NCBI RefSeq assembly: GCF_000165735.1
Contig: NZ_GL538184.1
Location: 62,001 to 126,000, forward strand
DNA length: 64,000 nt
Reading direction: 5' to 3'
DNA from: Megasphaera micronuciformis F0359
GTDB lineage: Bacteria; Bacillota; Negativicutes; Veillonellales; Megasphaeraceae
In this document: piece after piece, positions 42,485-52,099 of the stretch
Numbering within the stretch: the first letter of the stretch is position 1
Layout: the number at the start of each line of letters is the position of its first letter
Notes under the pieces: generated by a model
The model's input: only the letters and a program-made list of their open reading frames with translations
What the model was told of the DNA's origin: nothing
Database searches by the model: none
Position numbers and translations under genes: made by a program

Positions 42485-43966
42485 TCACTGTATTGTAGAC
42501 TCTTTCTCAACGGCTTCGACTACTTCTTCAATGGCTTCCGTGCGGATGAAGTATTCCTGCGCGGCAAATTTTTCCTTGTATCGGAGTTTACAATATACTC
42601 CGAAAATAAGGCCTAACAAAGTCCATCCCAATACCATAGCCCATTCTTGCGGATACAAGGCCGAGCCCGACGAAGGAACTACGTACATGACAAGCATAAA
42701 TCCCGACATGAGTACCGCCATAATTCCCACAAAACGATAAGGGCCTACCTTGTACGGTCTTTCCATATCCGGTTCCTTGACACGCAAAACCAGAAATGAC
42801 ACGGATACCATAAAATAGGCGAGGACACAACCGAAGTTGCCCGCATCGACTACCCACAAGAGCATTTTTTTGCCGAAAAATACGGCAATGGTCGTTATAA
42901 TGCCTAATAAAATCAAAGCGTTTACAGGAGTCTTGTATTTAGGATGCAGTTTAGCGAAACAAGGCGGAATCATGTGAGCGCAAGCCATGGAATACAAGGC
43001 TCGGCTACCGCCGATAAGAAAGGAATTCCAGCTCGTAATAATGCCGCACAAACCGCCGATAATCAAAACCTTGGCCATGGCATCGCTATTGAAAGCAATG
43101 GCCATAGCATCGGCTGTTACCAAGCCTCCGACTTGATTCATCGCATCTCCGATCATGGCATTATTCATTAAAAAGCCGACAGCCCCGATAACGAGAGAAT
43201 AAAAGGCCACGGCCAATACAATGGATAACACAAGAATACGGCCAATGTGCTTAAGCGGTGCCGAAATTTCTTCAGCCGCCTGGGGAATAACATTAAACCC
43301 GATAAAGAAAAAAGGTGTCATAACGGCTACAGCCAAAGTGTTTTTTATCATCTCTTGTGTCGAAGCACCCATGAACAGCTGTCCCTGCAGGTTCGCTTCA
43401 CTACCCGTAAAGCCCGACGCGGCAATGAGAACAATGCCGACCCCGCCGATGACCAAGGTTAAGACAGTCTGCAAGATCGCGGCCGTCTTCGCTCCGATAA
43501 TATTAATATATGTAATAAAGACGACAAGGAAAAAGGCCAAGGCTAACCAGGTTGCATATATATCAAAACCGCCGACAGTATATAAATAGTACTGTAAAAA
43601 TCCGGGATACAAATAGGCGAAAATTGTCGGCAATGCACAGGCTTCGAAACAGACAACGCCCGTATACCCGAAAATGATAGCCCACGTACAGATAAAGGAG
43701 CCCATTTTACCGAGGGCTCGATAACTGAATACATGCTCACCTCCGTTTTGCGGCATGGCCGTCGTCAATTCCGCATAAGCCAGACCGACAAAGAAAATCA
43801 TGACCCCACCGAGAACGAAGCCCAACATGGCTCCTGCAACCCCGCCTTGCATAATCCAATCTCCCGTAGAAACAACCCAGGCCCAACCAATCATAGCGCC
43901 GAACGCAAGAACCAGGATATCCCATATATTGAGTACCTTGTTAAACTCTGTTTTCTTTTCAGACAT
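42485..43966 (-). CDS. APC-family amino-acid permease
   Basis: 493 residues, about 12 membrane segments. Starts with ILVLAFGAMIGWAWVVSTGD (an APC motif with Trp in place of the usual Gly) and has the Glu-rich C-terminal tail VVEAVEKE. FIGFNVIPQAAEEISAPLKH corresponds to the conserved central loop. Monocistronic. Substrate unknown. Confidence 0.9.
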   Translation of the reverse strand: MSEKKTEFNKVLNIWDILVLAFGAMIGWAWVVSTGDWIMQGGVAGAMLGFVLGGVMIFFVGLAYAELTTAMPQNGGEHVFSYRALGKMGSFICTWAIIFGYTGVVCFEACALPTIFAYLYPGFLQYYLYTVGGFDIYATWLALAFFLVVFITYINIIGAKTAAILQTVLTLVIGGVGIVLIAASGFTGSEANLQGQLFMGASTQEMIKNTLAVAVMTPFFFIGFNVIPQAAEEISAPLKHIGRILVLSIVLAVAFYSLVIGAVGFLMNNAMIGDAMNQVGGLVTADAMAIAFNSDAMAKVLIIGGLCGIITSWNSFLIGGSRALYSMACAHMIPPCFAKLHPKYKTPVNALILLGIITTIAVFFGKKMLLWVVDAGNFGCVLAYFMVSVSFLVLRVKEPDMERPYKVGPYRFVGIMAVLMSGFMLVMYVVPSSGSALYPQEWAMVLGWTLLGLIFGVYCKLRYKEKFAAQEYFIRTEAIEEVVEAVEKESTIQ

Positions 43967-44222
43967 ACACGTACGCTCCTATCCATTTTCTCAGTTCGTG
44001 CCTTTGTGAACTTATAAGGACACGTCTTACATATAAGTTAAGTTTTCTTATATTTTACCTTTTTGCCCTGCATTTGTATACATTTTTATCATAATAGAAT
44101 TATGTATAATGCCTTTTGGTTATTCATTCTTTTTTATAAGTCCTTCGGTTGCAGCAGGCGTTCCCCTATGATAGGGTATAGGTACTTCTATAGCAAAGAG
44201 CATGCAAAAAATTTTTATCCAT

Positions 44223-44264
44223 GTTGTTTTTACAACCGCACTTCTCTTTTCATTTCGTTATACT
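44223..44264 (+). promoter_or_regulatory. Redox/NO-type operator and -10 box of the DUF1858-hemerythrin operon
   Basis: GTTGTTTTTACAAC (44223-44236) is a perfect palindrome, followed by 22 bp and TATACT (44259-44264). This is the cleanest of the four operators. Between the permease start (43966) and here the DNA is AT-rich, with a small CCCTAT/ATAGGG inverted repeat at about 44165 and no gene. Confidence 0.75.
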
Positions 44265-44319
44265 GAGGTCAATCAAACCGGTCCCGATAGTGGCCACACA
44301 CGTTAAGGAGGATTTACTC

Positions 44320-44568
44320 ATGTTAAAGAAAATTTTGAAAAAATTTGAAGATATGAACAGCAACACAGTGACTCAGGATATGCTCGTCGGCGACATTGTT
44401 CGCCTCCACCCCGAAGTGGTAGACACCTTATTGTCTCACGGCATGCATTGCCTCGGTTGCCCTTCGTCTCAACAGGAAAGTTTAGCCAATGCCTGCATGG
44501 TACACGGACTTGATCCGGAAAAAATCGTAACGGCCGTAAACCTGGCTATTCAGACTGAAAAACAATAG
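44320..44568 (+). CDS. DUF1858 / Hcp-associated redox-disulfide protein
   Basis: 82 residues from the ATG at 44320, 8 bp after AAGGAGG; the longer frame is not needed. The DUF1858 domain has VTQDMLVGDIVRLHPEVVDT and the cysteine pair in HGMHCLGCPSSQQES. This is the small redox-disulfide domain known to accompany hybrid-cluster proteins. First of three genes with short gaps (11 and 21 bp), under the operator at 44223. Confidence 0.88.
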   Translation: MLKKILKKFEDMNSNTVTQDMLVGDIVRLHPEVVDTLLSHGMHCLGCPSSQQESLANACMVHGLDPEKIVTAVNLAIQTEKQ

Positions 44569-44579
44569 GAGGCCATATT

Positions 44580-45167
44580 ATGAGTGCATTTTTAGGTCCT
44601 ATTCATTTTTGGTTATACAATAAAATCCGCTTCCAGGAAGATCTCATCGATGCGCTTTGTGCTCGTGCCGTATCGGAAGGCTGGATTACTGAAGAAGATA
44701 CACAAAAATTCATATCTACAGATCGCCGTGAACTTCAAGACGCTATTGATGAATCAAACATTCACGGTTGGTTACAAGGCCGTATTCATGACGGCGAAGG
44801 TCGCTATGCCGCTTTGGTTACAACACTTTTAGACGGTAACGAAAATCGTCTGCAGATATTAAAGGATGTAGCCTTTCAGACAGGCAAAGCGAAACGGACG
44901 GAAGTTCCTACTAACGCTCCTGAAGCTTTTCATCAATTAGATAATACCTTGTTAAACGGTATGCCCTGTGATCAGGTCATGAAGGTAACGGAAAGCAATC
45001 CCGATAAAGTCGTCTGGGAAGAAACGCAGGATTTACACAGCTCGTTCTGGAACGGACAAGGTGCTTATTACTATGACCTTCGGGCCGAATTGATTAAAGG
45101 CATTCTCGCCGATTCGGGCCTTACCTTCAAACAGACGGATACGAACCGCTACGAAATCATAAAATAA
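44580..45167 (+). CDS. Conserved protein of unknown function in the DUF1858-hemerythrin operon
   Basis: 195 residues, soluble, mixed helical. Begins MSAFLGPIHFWLYNKIRFQE; two further conserved-looking parts are LDNTLLNGMPCDQVM and DLHSSFWNGQGAYYYDLRAE. One Cys after the N-terminal region. I do not recognise a characterised family, though similar proteins beside DUF1858 genes are familiar in anaerobic Firmicutes. Its position between a redox-disulfide protein and a hemerythrin under an NO-type operator suggests a role in nitrosative or oxygen stress. Confidence 0.75.
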   Translation: MSAFLGPIHFWLYNKIRFQEDLIDALCARAVSEGWITEEDTQKFISTDRRELQDAIDESNIHGWLQGRIHDGEGRYAALVTTLLDGNENRLQILKDVAFQTGKAKRTEVPTNAPEAFHQLDNTLLNGMPCDQVMKVTESNPDKVVWEETQDLHSSFWNGQGAYYYDLRAELIKGILADSGLTFKQTDTNRYEIIK

Positions 45168-45188
45168 AGATTAGAAAGGAGTACCCCG

Positions 45189-45776
45189 ATGTACGCCACC
45201 GATATAATGGTCGAAGAACATGCCAATATTTCCCGCATGCTTCGCGTTATTAAGAATATGTGCTGTTCCATCTTGGACGGAGCCGCCGTTGATACGAAAG
45301 ATTTCACGGATATTATCGACTTTGTCCGTAATTATGCCGACGTTCATCACCACCAAAAGGAAGAACATACGCTTTTCCCCGAAATGGTCGAACACATGGG
45401 TCCCTTGGCCGACACGATTGTCACTCACGGCATGCTTGTGGAACATGATTTGTTGCGCAGCCACATCCGCAGCCTCGACGAAGCCTTGAAGCTTTACGGC
45501 GAAACGGGCCGTACGGAATATAAACTCGATATACTTACAGAAGCAATGGCCTATGCCAATCGTCTGCAAGTACATATTGAAAAAGAAAATAACGTCGTCT
45601 ATCCTTTCTCCGATCGTGAATTGTCCGATGAAATAAAGGAAAAAATAAACGCCGAAGTAAGACGTTTATTTGACGAAAACGAAAAGAACGGAATAAACGA
45701 AAAATACCTAACCATGCTTACCAGATTGGAAGCAAAATACAATCCCCTCAGCTATGTTTCAGCACCTGCCGAGTAA
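45189..45776 (+). CDS. Hemerythrin-domain protein
   Basis: 195 residues. Di-iron ligands spread over four helices: IMVEEHANISRML, NYADVHHHQKEEHTLFPEM, THGMLVEHDLLRSHI and LQVHIEKENNVVYPFSD. Hemerythrin-like proteins bind O2 or NO, or store iron. Third gene of the operon; AGAAAGGAG precedes the ATG. Confidence 0.92.
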   Translation: MYATDIMVEEHANISRMLRVIKNMCCSILDGAAVDTKDFTDIIDFVRNYADVHHHQKEEHTLFPEMVEHMGPLADTIVTHGMLVEHDLLRSHIRSLDEALKLYGETGRTEYKLDILTEAMAYANRLQVHIEKENNVVYPFSDRELSDEIKEKINAEVRRLFDENEKNGINEKYLTMLTRLEAKYNPLSYVSAPAE

Positions 45777-45784
45777 CTATATAC

Positions 45785-45822
45785 AAATGACCGTACCGAT
45801 AATTATCGGTACGGTCATTTTA
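45785..45822 (+). terminator. Terminator of the hemerythrin operon
   Basis: AAATGACCGTACCGATAA / TTATCGGTACGGTCATTT, a near-perfect long stem followed by T residues. Confidence 0.9.
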
Positions 45823-45916
45823 TTATTCTCAATCATACTGTACAATCTTTTATATACATGTGCTGTTTATTGCAAAATCACTATCACTTATGCCTCTTCT
45901 AAAAGGAGATTCTTTT

Positions 45917-46951
45917 ATGGCCCCTTCATATAAAACACTCTGCCTCTGCCTTTCCCTTTTCTTTCTTTTATTTTCTGCTCCCGACGCAACTGCCTCTCCC
46001 GGTTATACGGCCGGTATTTCCCTGTCTCCGGGAAATACAATTGCACTTATAGCCCCGGCTTCCCCGTCACCGGAAAGCATAGCTCCTACGGTGAAAAAGC
46101 TGGAATCTTTGGGTTTTCATACTAAAATCGCCTCATCGGCATACAAGCGTTTCGGCTACCTGTCCGGAAGTGATGCGGAACGAGCCGCCGATTTAAATGC
46201 CCTCTTTGCCGACCCGTCCGTCAATGCAATTCTTTGCCTTGACGGCGGGTACGGTTCCGGTCGCCTTTTGGACAAACTCGACTATCCGATGATAGCTACC
46301 CATGCCAAACCACTCATCGGCTTTAGCGACATTACGGCACTTCAAATCGCCCTATACGAAAAGAGTCACTTGGCTTCCGTACACGGTCCTTTAGGTGTTA
46401 CTCTGGCATCCAAGCCCGTGTCTTCCTATTCATGGCAATCCTTACTTCGCCTTCTCCGGGAAAAGAAGCTCTCTCCCCACCCCGATTTTCCCCCTCACAC
46501 CCGTCTTATACCTCTCATCTCCGGTACAGCCGAGGGCCGTCTCATAGGGGGAAACCTGTCCATCATTGCCTCTTTAGTCGGAACTCCCTATGCCTTACAG
46601 GGAAAGGATGCAATCCTCTTCTTGGAAGATATCAATGAGCCGTCTTATAAAATCGATCGCATGTTGAATCAGCTCTGGCAGAGTGGCTTATTAAGAGATG
46701 TGAATGGCATCATTTTCGGATACTTCACAAATTGCTCCTACGACGAAGGTGACTTTACAACGCAGGAAATCTTACAACATTATGCCGACCTCGCAAAAAA
46801 ACCGACAGCTTGCGGCTTACCGGTCGGGCATGATATGAATAATATGAGTCTGCCCGTCGGCACTTCTGTGTGCCTACAGGTTACGAATACCGCTACATCC
46901 CTAAGTTTTACCTCCCCGCTTTTTCAGTCCCGCGAAACTAAAAAGATCTAG
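45917..46951 (+). CDS. Exported LD-carboxypeptidase (peptidase S66)
   Basis: 344 residues from the ATG at 45917, behind AAAAGGAG. Signal peptide (residues about 1-27). S66 motifs: NTIALIAPASPSPES, CLDGGYGSGRLLD, the nucleophile Ser in LIGFSDITALQIALY, EDINEPSYKIDRML and His in LPVGHDMNN. Removes the terminal D-Ala from tetrapeptide stems or handles related peptides. S66 enzymes are usually cytoplasmic; the signal peptide makes this a periplasmic version. Confidence 0.9.
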   Translation: MAPSYKTLCLCLSLFFLLFSAPDATASPGYTAGISLSPGNTIALIAPASPSPESIAPTVKKLESLGFHTKIASSAYKRFGYLSGSDAERAADLNALFADPSVNAILCLDGGYGSGRLLDKLDYPMIATHAKPLIGFSDITALQIALYEKSHLASVHGPLGVTLASKPVSSYSWQSLLRLLREKKLSPHPDFPPHTRLIPLISGTAEGRLIGGNLSIIASLVGTPYALQGKDAILFLEDINEPSYKIDRMLNQLWQSGLLRDVNGIIFGYFTNCSYDEGDFTTQEILQHYADLAKKPTACGLPVGHDMNNMSLPVGTSVCLQVTNTATSLSFTSPLFQSRETKKI

Positions 46952-46983
46952 TCGGTATCTCCCTTTTCCTTATCAACAGCACG

Positions 46984-47024
46984 GAAAAAAGCGAACCGTT
47001 CTTTCGAACGGTCCGCTTTTTTCA
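46984..47024. terminator. Shared convergent terminator
   Basis: AAAAAAGCGAACCGTTC / GAACGGTCCGCTTTTTT hairpin between the carboxypeptidase (plus) and the aminotransferase (minus). Confidence 0.88.
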
Positions 47025-47031
47025 TATCAGC

Positions 47032-48204
47032 TTATTTTTTATATTTTTGTACAAACCGACCCATACGTACTAAGCATTCCTTAATGGTTTCCATACTTGA
47101 CGCATAGGAAATACGGATAAAGCCTTCACCGCTGTCACCGAAAGCCGAGCCGGGAACAACGGCAACCTTTTCCTCTTGGACCAGTTTTTCGCAAAATTCG
47201 GCTGAAGTCATACCGGTGCAACGAATATCCGGGAAGATATAAAAGGCACCCTTCGGCTCAAACACAGGCAAGCCGATATCTTTCAAGCCATTGTAAATAA
47301 CTTTACGACGTTCATCATAAGAAGCCTTCATTTCCTGAACTTCTTCATCGCATTCTTTCAATGCCGTAATACCGCCTCGTTGAGCCTGCGTATTGGCACT
47401 CATAATTGCATACTGGTGCAACTTGAGAATCGGGTCGATAGCGCCTTTAGGTGCGCAAACATAACCGAGACGCATGCCCGTCATAGCCCACGCTTTAGAG
47501 AAGCCGTTAAAAACAATGGTCCGTTCTCTCATATCGGGTAACTTGGCAAAGGTCGTAAATTTCGTATCACCGTATACGAGTTCACAATAAATTTCATCGG
47601 CTAAAACGACCAAGTCGTGCTTTTTAGCAAATTCGGCAATGGGCATCAATTCTTCCGCCGTCATAACAGTACCCGTCGGGTTGTTCGGATAGCCGATAAC
47701 CATAGCCTTCGTCTTCGGCGTTACTACCTTTTCCAAGGCTTCTACAGACAGTTTGAAATCATGTTCCGGATAGGTCGGAACCATAACGGGAATACCGCCG
47801 GCTAATTGTACAGCGGCCGGATAGGCTACATATGCCGGATCGGGAATGAGCACTTCATCTCCATGGTCGACAATAGCCTGCAAGGCCATGGCCAAGCCTT
47901 CCGATACGCCGACGGTAACGATGATTTCACCGGCAGGATCGTATTTAACCCCATAATGTTTGTCAAAATAATCGGAAATGGCTTCACGTAATTCGGGAAG
48001 GCCCGAGTTACCCGTGTATCCCGTTTCTTTATTGTTAAGGCTGTCAATCATGGCCTGCCGAACCTTATCGGGAGCTGCAAAATCAGGTTCGCCGATACTC
48101 AAGGACAAAACCCCCTGAATCTGATTGGCAATATCAAAGAATTTGCGAATACCCGACGGTTTAATGGCTCGTACATTAGCAGATACATAGTTATCCCAAT
48201 TCAT
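47032..48204 (-). CDS. Class-I/II aminotransferase (aspartate/aromatic type)
   Basis: 390 residues from the ATG at 48204, behind GAGGTGG. PLP-enzyme motifs: SIGEPDFAAPDKVRQAM, YPNNPTGTVMT, VVLADEIYCELVYG, the PLP lysine in FNGFSKAWAMTGMRLGY and the C-terminal FIRISYASSMETI. Transfers amino groups between an amino acid and a keto acid. It starts 73 bp after the amino-acid permease on the same strand, so uptake and transamination may be linked. Confidence 0.93.
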   Translation of the reverse strand: MNWDNYVSANVRAIKPSGIRKFFDIANQIQGVLSLSIGEPDFAAPDKVRQAMIDSLNNKETGYTGNSGLPELREAISDYFDKHYGVKYDPAGEIIVTVGVSEGLAMALQAIVDHGDEVLIPDPAYVAYPAAVQLAGGIPVMVPTYPEHDFKLSVEALEKVVTPKTKAMVIGYPNNPTGTVMTAEELMPIAEFAKKHDLVVLADEIYCELVYGDTKFTTFAKLPDMRERTIVFNGFSKAWAMTGMRLGYVCAPKGAIDPILKLHQYAIMSANTQAQRGGITALKECDEEVQEMKASYDERRKVIYNGLKDIGLPVFEPKGAFYIFPDIRCTGMTSAEFCEKLVQEEKVAVVPGSAFGDSGEGFIRISYASSMETIKECLVRMGRFVQKYKK

Positions 48205-48276
48205 TATGACCACCTCATTTAATCTAATAAGTATATTTAACAGCAACTGCGATTTTCACAGTTTCCTCTGCGAATC

Positions 48277-49692
48277 TTATTTACCGTCACCTTCATACCG
48301 TTCGAATTCAATTTTTTCTTCTTGTTTGTTAAAGCCTACAATATAGTACATAGCAACCAGGATTACGAGCCAAATAACCGTAGAAATAATACCGATGCGC
48401 GTATTCGGCTGGAAGAGTGCCGAAATCAGGACAATGGCGAAAAATGCCAATGTAAAGTAGTTAGAGTACGGTGCAAACGGCATTTTATAACGGACTGTCT
48501 TATAGCCTTCAGGGCCGAGTTTTTTGCGAAAACTCAGCTGGCAGCAAATGATCATAATCCACGTAACCATGCAGGCAAAGGCACTGACGGACGTGATAAT
48601 TTCAAATACCGTCGCCGGCAGGAAGTAATTGAGAACTACTCCGATAAGCATAAATACGACGGATACTCCCAAGGCCTTATAAGGTACCTTGTTCGAGCTG
48701 ACTGCTGAGAACATTTTCGGAGCCTTTCCTTGTAACGACAGGTTATATAACATACGCCCCGTACTGTAAATACCGGAATTGCATGACGACAAGGCCGCCG
48801 TAATAACAACAAAGTTAATAACATGCCCTGCTGCGGTAATACCCAGCTTTTCAAAAACCATAACGAAGGGACTGCCTTGATGTCCCAACTGATCCCACGG
48901 ATAGATGGACATAATAATCAATAAAGCCAGTACATAGAACAAAAGAATTCGATAAAGAACCTTGTCGATAGCCGCCGACAAATTCTTCTCAGGGTCTGCC
49001 GCTTCGCCGGCTGTAACTCCGATAATTTCAATACCCACATAGGCAAAAAGAACCATCAGCATCGTGTCGAATACGCCGCCGATACCGTGGGGTAAGAAAC
49101 CTCCATGTTCAGTAAGGTTCGAAATACCTACAGGAATACCGTCGTTACCGAGACCGAAAACAATCATACCCACGCCTGTAAAGATGAGGAAAATAATAGT
49201 GACAACCTTGATTAAGGCAAACCAGAATTCGAATTCACCGTAAGCCTTAACGGAAAACAGATTAGCACACGTCATTAGTCCTAAGGCAACCAGACACGAA
49301 ATCCATTGCGGCAAATCGGGTAACCAAAGATGAACATAAACACCGACAGCCGTAATTTCGGCCATGCAGGTAACGACCCATACATACCAATAATTCCAGC
49401 CTGAAACGTATCCCGCCAAAGGGCTTAAAACCTGATACGCATGGGCACTGAAAGATCCCGATACGGGATATTCTACCGTTAATTCACCCAAGGCTCTCAT
49501 AACAAAGAAAATGGCAATGCCGGCAATAATATATGCCAGGACGACACCGGGGCCGGCTTTCTCAATAGCCGATGCGGATCCGAGAAACAGCCCTACCCCG
49601 ATAGCCCCGCCCAGTGCAATAAGCTGAATGTGGCGTTCCTGGAGACTGCGATTCAAATCCTCGTGAATGACTTGCGTTTTCTCTTCACTCAT
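48277..49692 (-). CDS. AAT-family amino-acid permease
   Basis: 471 residues, 12 membrane segments. Hallmarks of the AAT subfamily (ProY/GabP/LysP-like): LQERHIQLIALGGAIGVGLF, EYPVSGSFSAHAYQVLSP, AYVGIEIIGVTAGEAADPEK. Proton symport of amino acids is the family role. Upstream of and probably cotranscribed with the aminotransferase. Confidence 0.93.
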   Translation of the reverse strand: MSEEKTQVIHEDLNRSLQERHIQLIALGGAIGVGLFLGSASAIEKAGPGVVLAYIIAGIAIFFVMRALGELTVEYPVSGSFSAHAYQVLSPLAGYVSGWNYWYVWVVTCMAEITAVGVYVHLWLPDLPQWISCLVALGLMTCANLFSVKAYGEFEFWFALIKVVTIIFLIFTGVGMIVFGLGNDGIPVGISNLTEHGGFLPHGIGGVFDTMLMVLFAYVGIEIIGVTAGEAADPEKNLSAAIDKVLYRILLFYVLALLIIMSIYPWDQLGHQGSPFVMVFEKLGITAAGHVINFVVITAALSSCNSGIYSTGRMLYNLSLQGKAPKMFSAVSSNKVPYKALGVSVVFMLIGVVLNYFLPATVFEIITSVSAFACMVTWIMIICCQLSFRKKLGPEGYKTVRYKMPFAPYSNYFTLAFFAIVLISALFQPNTRIGIISTVIWLVILVAMYYIVGFNKQEEKIEFERYEGDGK

Positions 49693-50079
49693 CTTGCTTC
49701 AACTCCTTTTCACATTTTGATTAAATGCTACCGGTAACAGGCGGGTCGTTATAAAATGAATACATTTAGACTATTACCGTTTTATATATTAATTATACTG
49801 AAAATAAATAAATCAGTCCAATTTACTGTATTATGAATTCATTATATTTTTATGCAAATAATAGGTTTTACGTTATATGTTTATACGACCTTTAGTGAAA
49901 ATACAGGTATTACCTTTTACTTTTAATAAGTGTACATTTTCACTATTATTCTTTTTCTCGCATTTTTATGTATAATATCACTCGTTTTATAAATTATGTT
50001 AATAAAAAACGCATGAGTCCGTATTTTTTCTTGCATTTTTTATATCATATACTTTCATTTTATTTTGTATTTTCGTACA
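49693..50079. other. AT-rich intergenic stretch without a gene
   Basis: Almost 400 bp of very AT-rich sequence upstream of the AAT permease, ending at the amidase terminator. It presumably contains the permease promoter; I see no ORF, RNA gene or repeat worth naming. Confidence 0.6.
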
Positions 50080-50118
50080 AAAAAAGGCTGTTGAATTATT
50101 CTTCAACAGCCTTTTTGT
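50080..50118 (-). terminator. Amidase gene terminator
   Basis: AAAAAGGCTGTTGAA / TTCAACAGCCTTTTT hairpin, about 40 bp past the amidase stop. Similar in stem sequence to the pyruvate kinase terminator at 55673. Confidence 0.85.
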
Positions 50119-50154
50119 CTATTCATTTTTTGGGACTACCTATTTAAAAGTAAC

Positions 50155-50730
50155 TTAACAATAACGAGCAACCGTCTTTCTGAAAGCTCCCAGTTTGGCA
50201 TACATATTCTTACCCGGGCAAAGAGTATCATTTAAATCTTTATGTCCCAAAATAGTCTCCGGTCCCGGCTTAATTCCGTATGTTTTACAAATATAAGCCA
50301 TCAGAAGAACTCCCGACGATAAGGCTGCCCCGGTGGGCACAGCCCGCTCATAATCACCGACAAAGCAAATACCTACCGTATTATGGTTATGGTCATAGCA
50401 ATGAGCTCCCACAGAGTTCATGGGACGCCCCCTTTCAACCGTACCGTCTTTGTGAATTACATAATGATAGCCTATTCCGGCCCATTTATTGGCCAAGTGC
50501 CACTCATGAATTTTCGATGCCGGAATTTCCTGATCCGTTCCGCCTACATGGTGAATCACAATGGCATCCGTTCGCGAACGGCGTACGAGCGGTTCGGAAA
50601 ATTTAAAATGTGTCTCTTTAACAGTCAGCTTCGCAGATTTTCCCTCCCCTTGAACGGAAAGCGGTATGCCCGTAACGGCAACAGCCAATGCTGAAAACAC
50701 GGAGCGACGCAAAAACTCTCTTCTATTCAT
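50155..50730 (-). CDS. N-acetylmuramoyl-L-alanine amidase (Amidase_2/PGRP) with a Tat-type signal
   Basis: 191 residues from the ATG at 50730, chosen because MNRREFLRRSVFSALAVAV is a twin-arginine signal; a TTG at 50781 is the alternative. The zinc-amidase domain has AIVIHHVGG, WAGIGYHYVIHKDGTVERGR, HCYDHNHNTVGICFVGDY and the ligand Cys in LCPGK. Cleaves the amide between muramic acid and the stem peptide. Tat export would imply folding before secretion. The Shine-Dalgarno is weak and distant (GAAGGG). Confidence 0.9.
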   Translation of the reverse strand: MNRREFLRRSVFSALAVAVTGIPLSVQGEGKSAKLTVKETHFKFSEPLVRRSRTDAIVIHHVGGTDQEIPASKIHEWHLANKWAGIGYHYVIHKDGTVERGRPMNSVGAHCYDHNHNTVGICFVGDYERAVPTGAALSSGVLLMAYICKTYGIKPGPETILGHKDLNDTLCPGKNMYAKLGAFRKTVARYC

Positions 50731-50975
50731 ATTGTATATATTAACCCTTCTCGTATCGGTAACTTTATAACCAAGTTTCAAATATAACCTTCACCGGGGT
50801 TATTATACACTCTTTTTTTTTAATACTGCAAGCTAAAAAATCCCATTGTTAAGCCATTTGGAAGATGTTGTATATAACTTTTTTCCACCTACAGGATAAC
50901 GGATAATGATTTTCCTTAATGTATTCTCTTATCATATAATCATATATTTCGTATCTTTTACCCGTTTACGGCAAA

Positions 50976-51018
50976 AAGAAAAGAGCAGATGCGCCGATTT
51001 CGGCATCTCCGCTCTTTC
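50976..51018 (-). terminator. Terminator of the L,D-transpeptidase gene
   Basis: Imperfect stem AAAGAGC-AGATGC / GCATCT-CCGCTCTTT with a T-run on the minus strand, 15 bp past the stop. The remaining 50731-50975 is AT-rich with no gene. Confidence 0.8.
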
Positions 51019-51031
51019 AGGCAGTTGTTTG

Positions 51032-52099
51032 CTAACTCCGTGCCGTATTTTTTAAACGATATACCAAATGCGAGTCCAGACTTCCTGTTAGAGGAAAGAG
51101 GTACATCAAGTCCGCTTCTCTTATGTATAAAACATCGCTGCGAACAACCCCTTGAGCCTGTCCCCGTTCTGTCGATAAAGTACCGGTCTTACCGTTCCAT
51201 ACAAGAGGTGAATCAACGACGTCGGCCAAGACCTGTGCCGGTAAATAAATGACTCCGCCCTTACCCAAGGCTCGTCGTGATAGCTTTTTTCCGTCCAAAA
51301 CCAAGTCATAGGCCTTGGCTACATACGTAGGACTCCCGTCGGAGGCGGCAATTTTTGCCTGGATATGCTCTATATCTTCAAAGGTATCAACACCGTACCC
51401 GGCCAGCGCTTTCTTTACATCTCCGACCGTCAGGTATTGTCTTGAATATCCGTCGGGATAAATGTAATAAGATACGGTATGATCCGGATCCGCATTAATG
51501 ACAATACGGTCATACATAATGTCTACTGCCGTCCCCACATGAATCCGGCTGTACAAATCCTCTACGTCTTGCTCACGCATACGGACGCAACCGTTTGATA
51601 CGTACCCGCCTACGGACTCGGGGCTATTGGTTCCGTGAATACCGTATGTTCCCGAAAACCCTATCCAACGATACCCCAAGGGATTTCCCGGTCCGGAAGC
51701 AATGCGATTTTCCGTATCTTCCGGATCAATCCATTCAGGATTCACTTCCTTTGTTTCCACTCTATAATATCCCGACGGAGTAGGCGTGCTCGCCTTCCCG
51801 ACTCCCACCGGATACATGGCAGCCTTTTCCTTACCGCGATATAAGGTCAAGATACGGCTGGCCGTATTGACCAAAATTCGGTCCGTCATATCCTTCTTTT
51901 CAGACGGTTCGTATACGGCCTTACTATCACTATGATCTCCCACTGCTTCCGTGCCCTTCTCAACGCTTATCATACCTGTTTTTTGTATCGTAACCACAGG
52001 CTTATCGTTATTTTTTATGACTTCATCCCGAGCTGCAACGACACCGGTAAACATTGACAGAGTCACCAATACGACGGCTGCTTTTTTGACTGTCTCCAT
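51032..52099 (-). CDS. L,D-transpeptidase (YkuD) with a C-terminal copper-amine-oxidase-like domain
   Basis: 355 residues. Signal peptide/anchor at residues 1-22. YkuD domain about 73-200: RILVNTASRILTLYRG, YGIHGTNSPESVGGYVS and the catalytic Cys in NGCVRM. Residues about 225-350 resemble a copper-amine-oxidase N-like domain (SPTYVAKAYDLVLDGKKL, GGVIYLPAQVLADVV), common in surface proteins of Firmicutes. Makes 3-3 cross-links or attaches proteins to peptidoglycan in the periplasm. Confidence 0.9.
   Translation of the reverse strand: METVKKAAVVLVTLSMFTGVVAARDEVIKNNDKPVVTIQKTGMISVEKGTEAVGDHSDSKAVYEPSEKKDMTDRILVNTASRILTLYRGKEKAAMYPVGVGKASTPTPSGYYRVETKEVNPEWIDPEDTENRIASGPGNPLGYRWIGFSGTYGIHGTNSPESVGGYVSNGCVRMREQDVEDLYSRIHVGTAVDIMYDRIVINADPDHTVSYYIYPDGYSRQYLTVGDVKKALAGYGVDTFEDIEHIQAKIAASDGSPTYVAKAYDLVLDGKKLSRRALGKGGVIYLPAQVLADVVDSPLVWNGKTGTLSTERGQAQGVVRSDVLYIREADLMYLFPLTGSLDSHLVYRLKNTARS

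Noticed and set aside
44063-44266. 67-codon plus-strand ORF
   Set aside because: It runs across the operator and -10 box of the DUF1858 operon; not coding.
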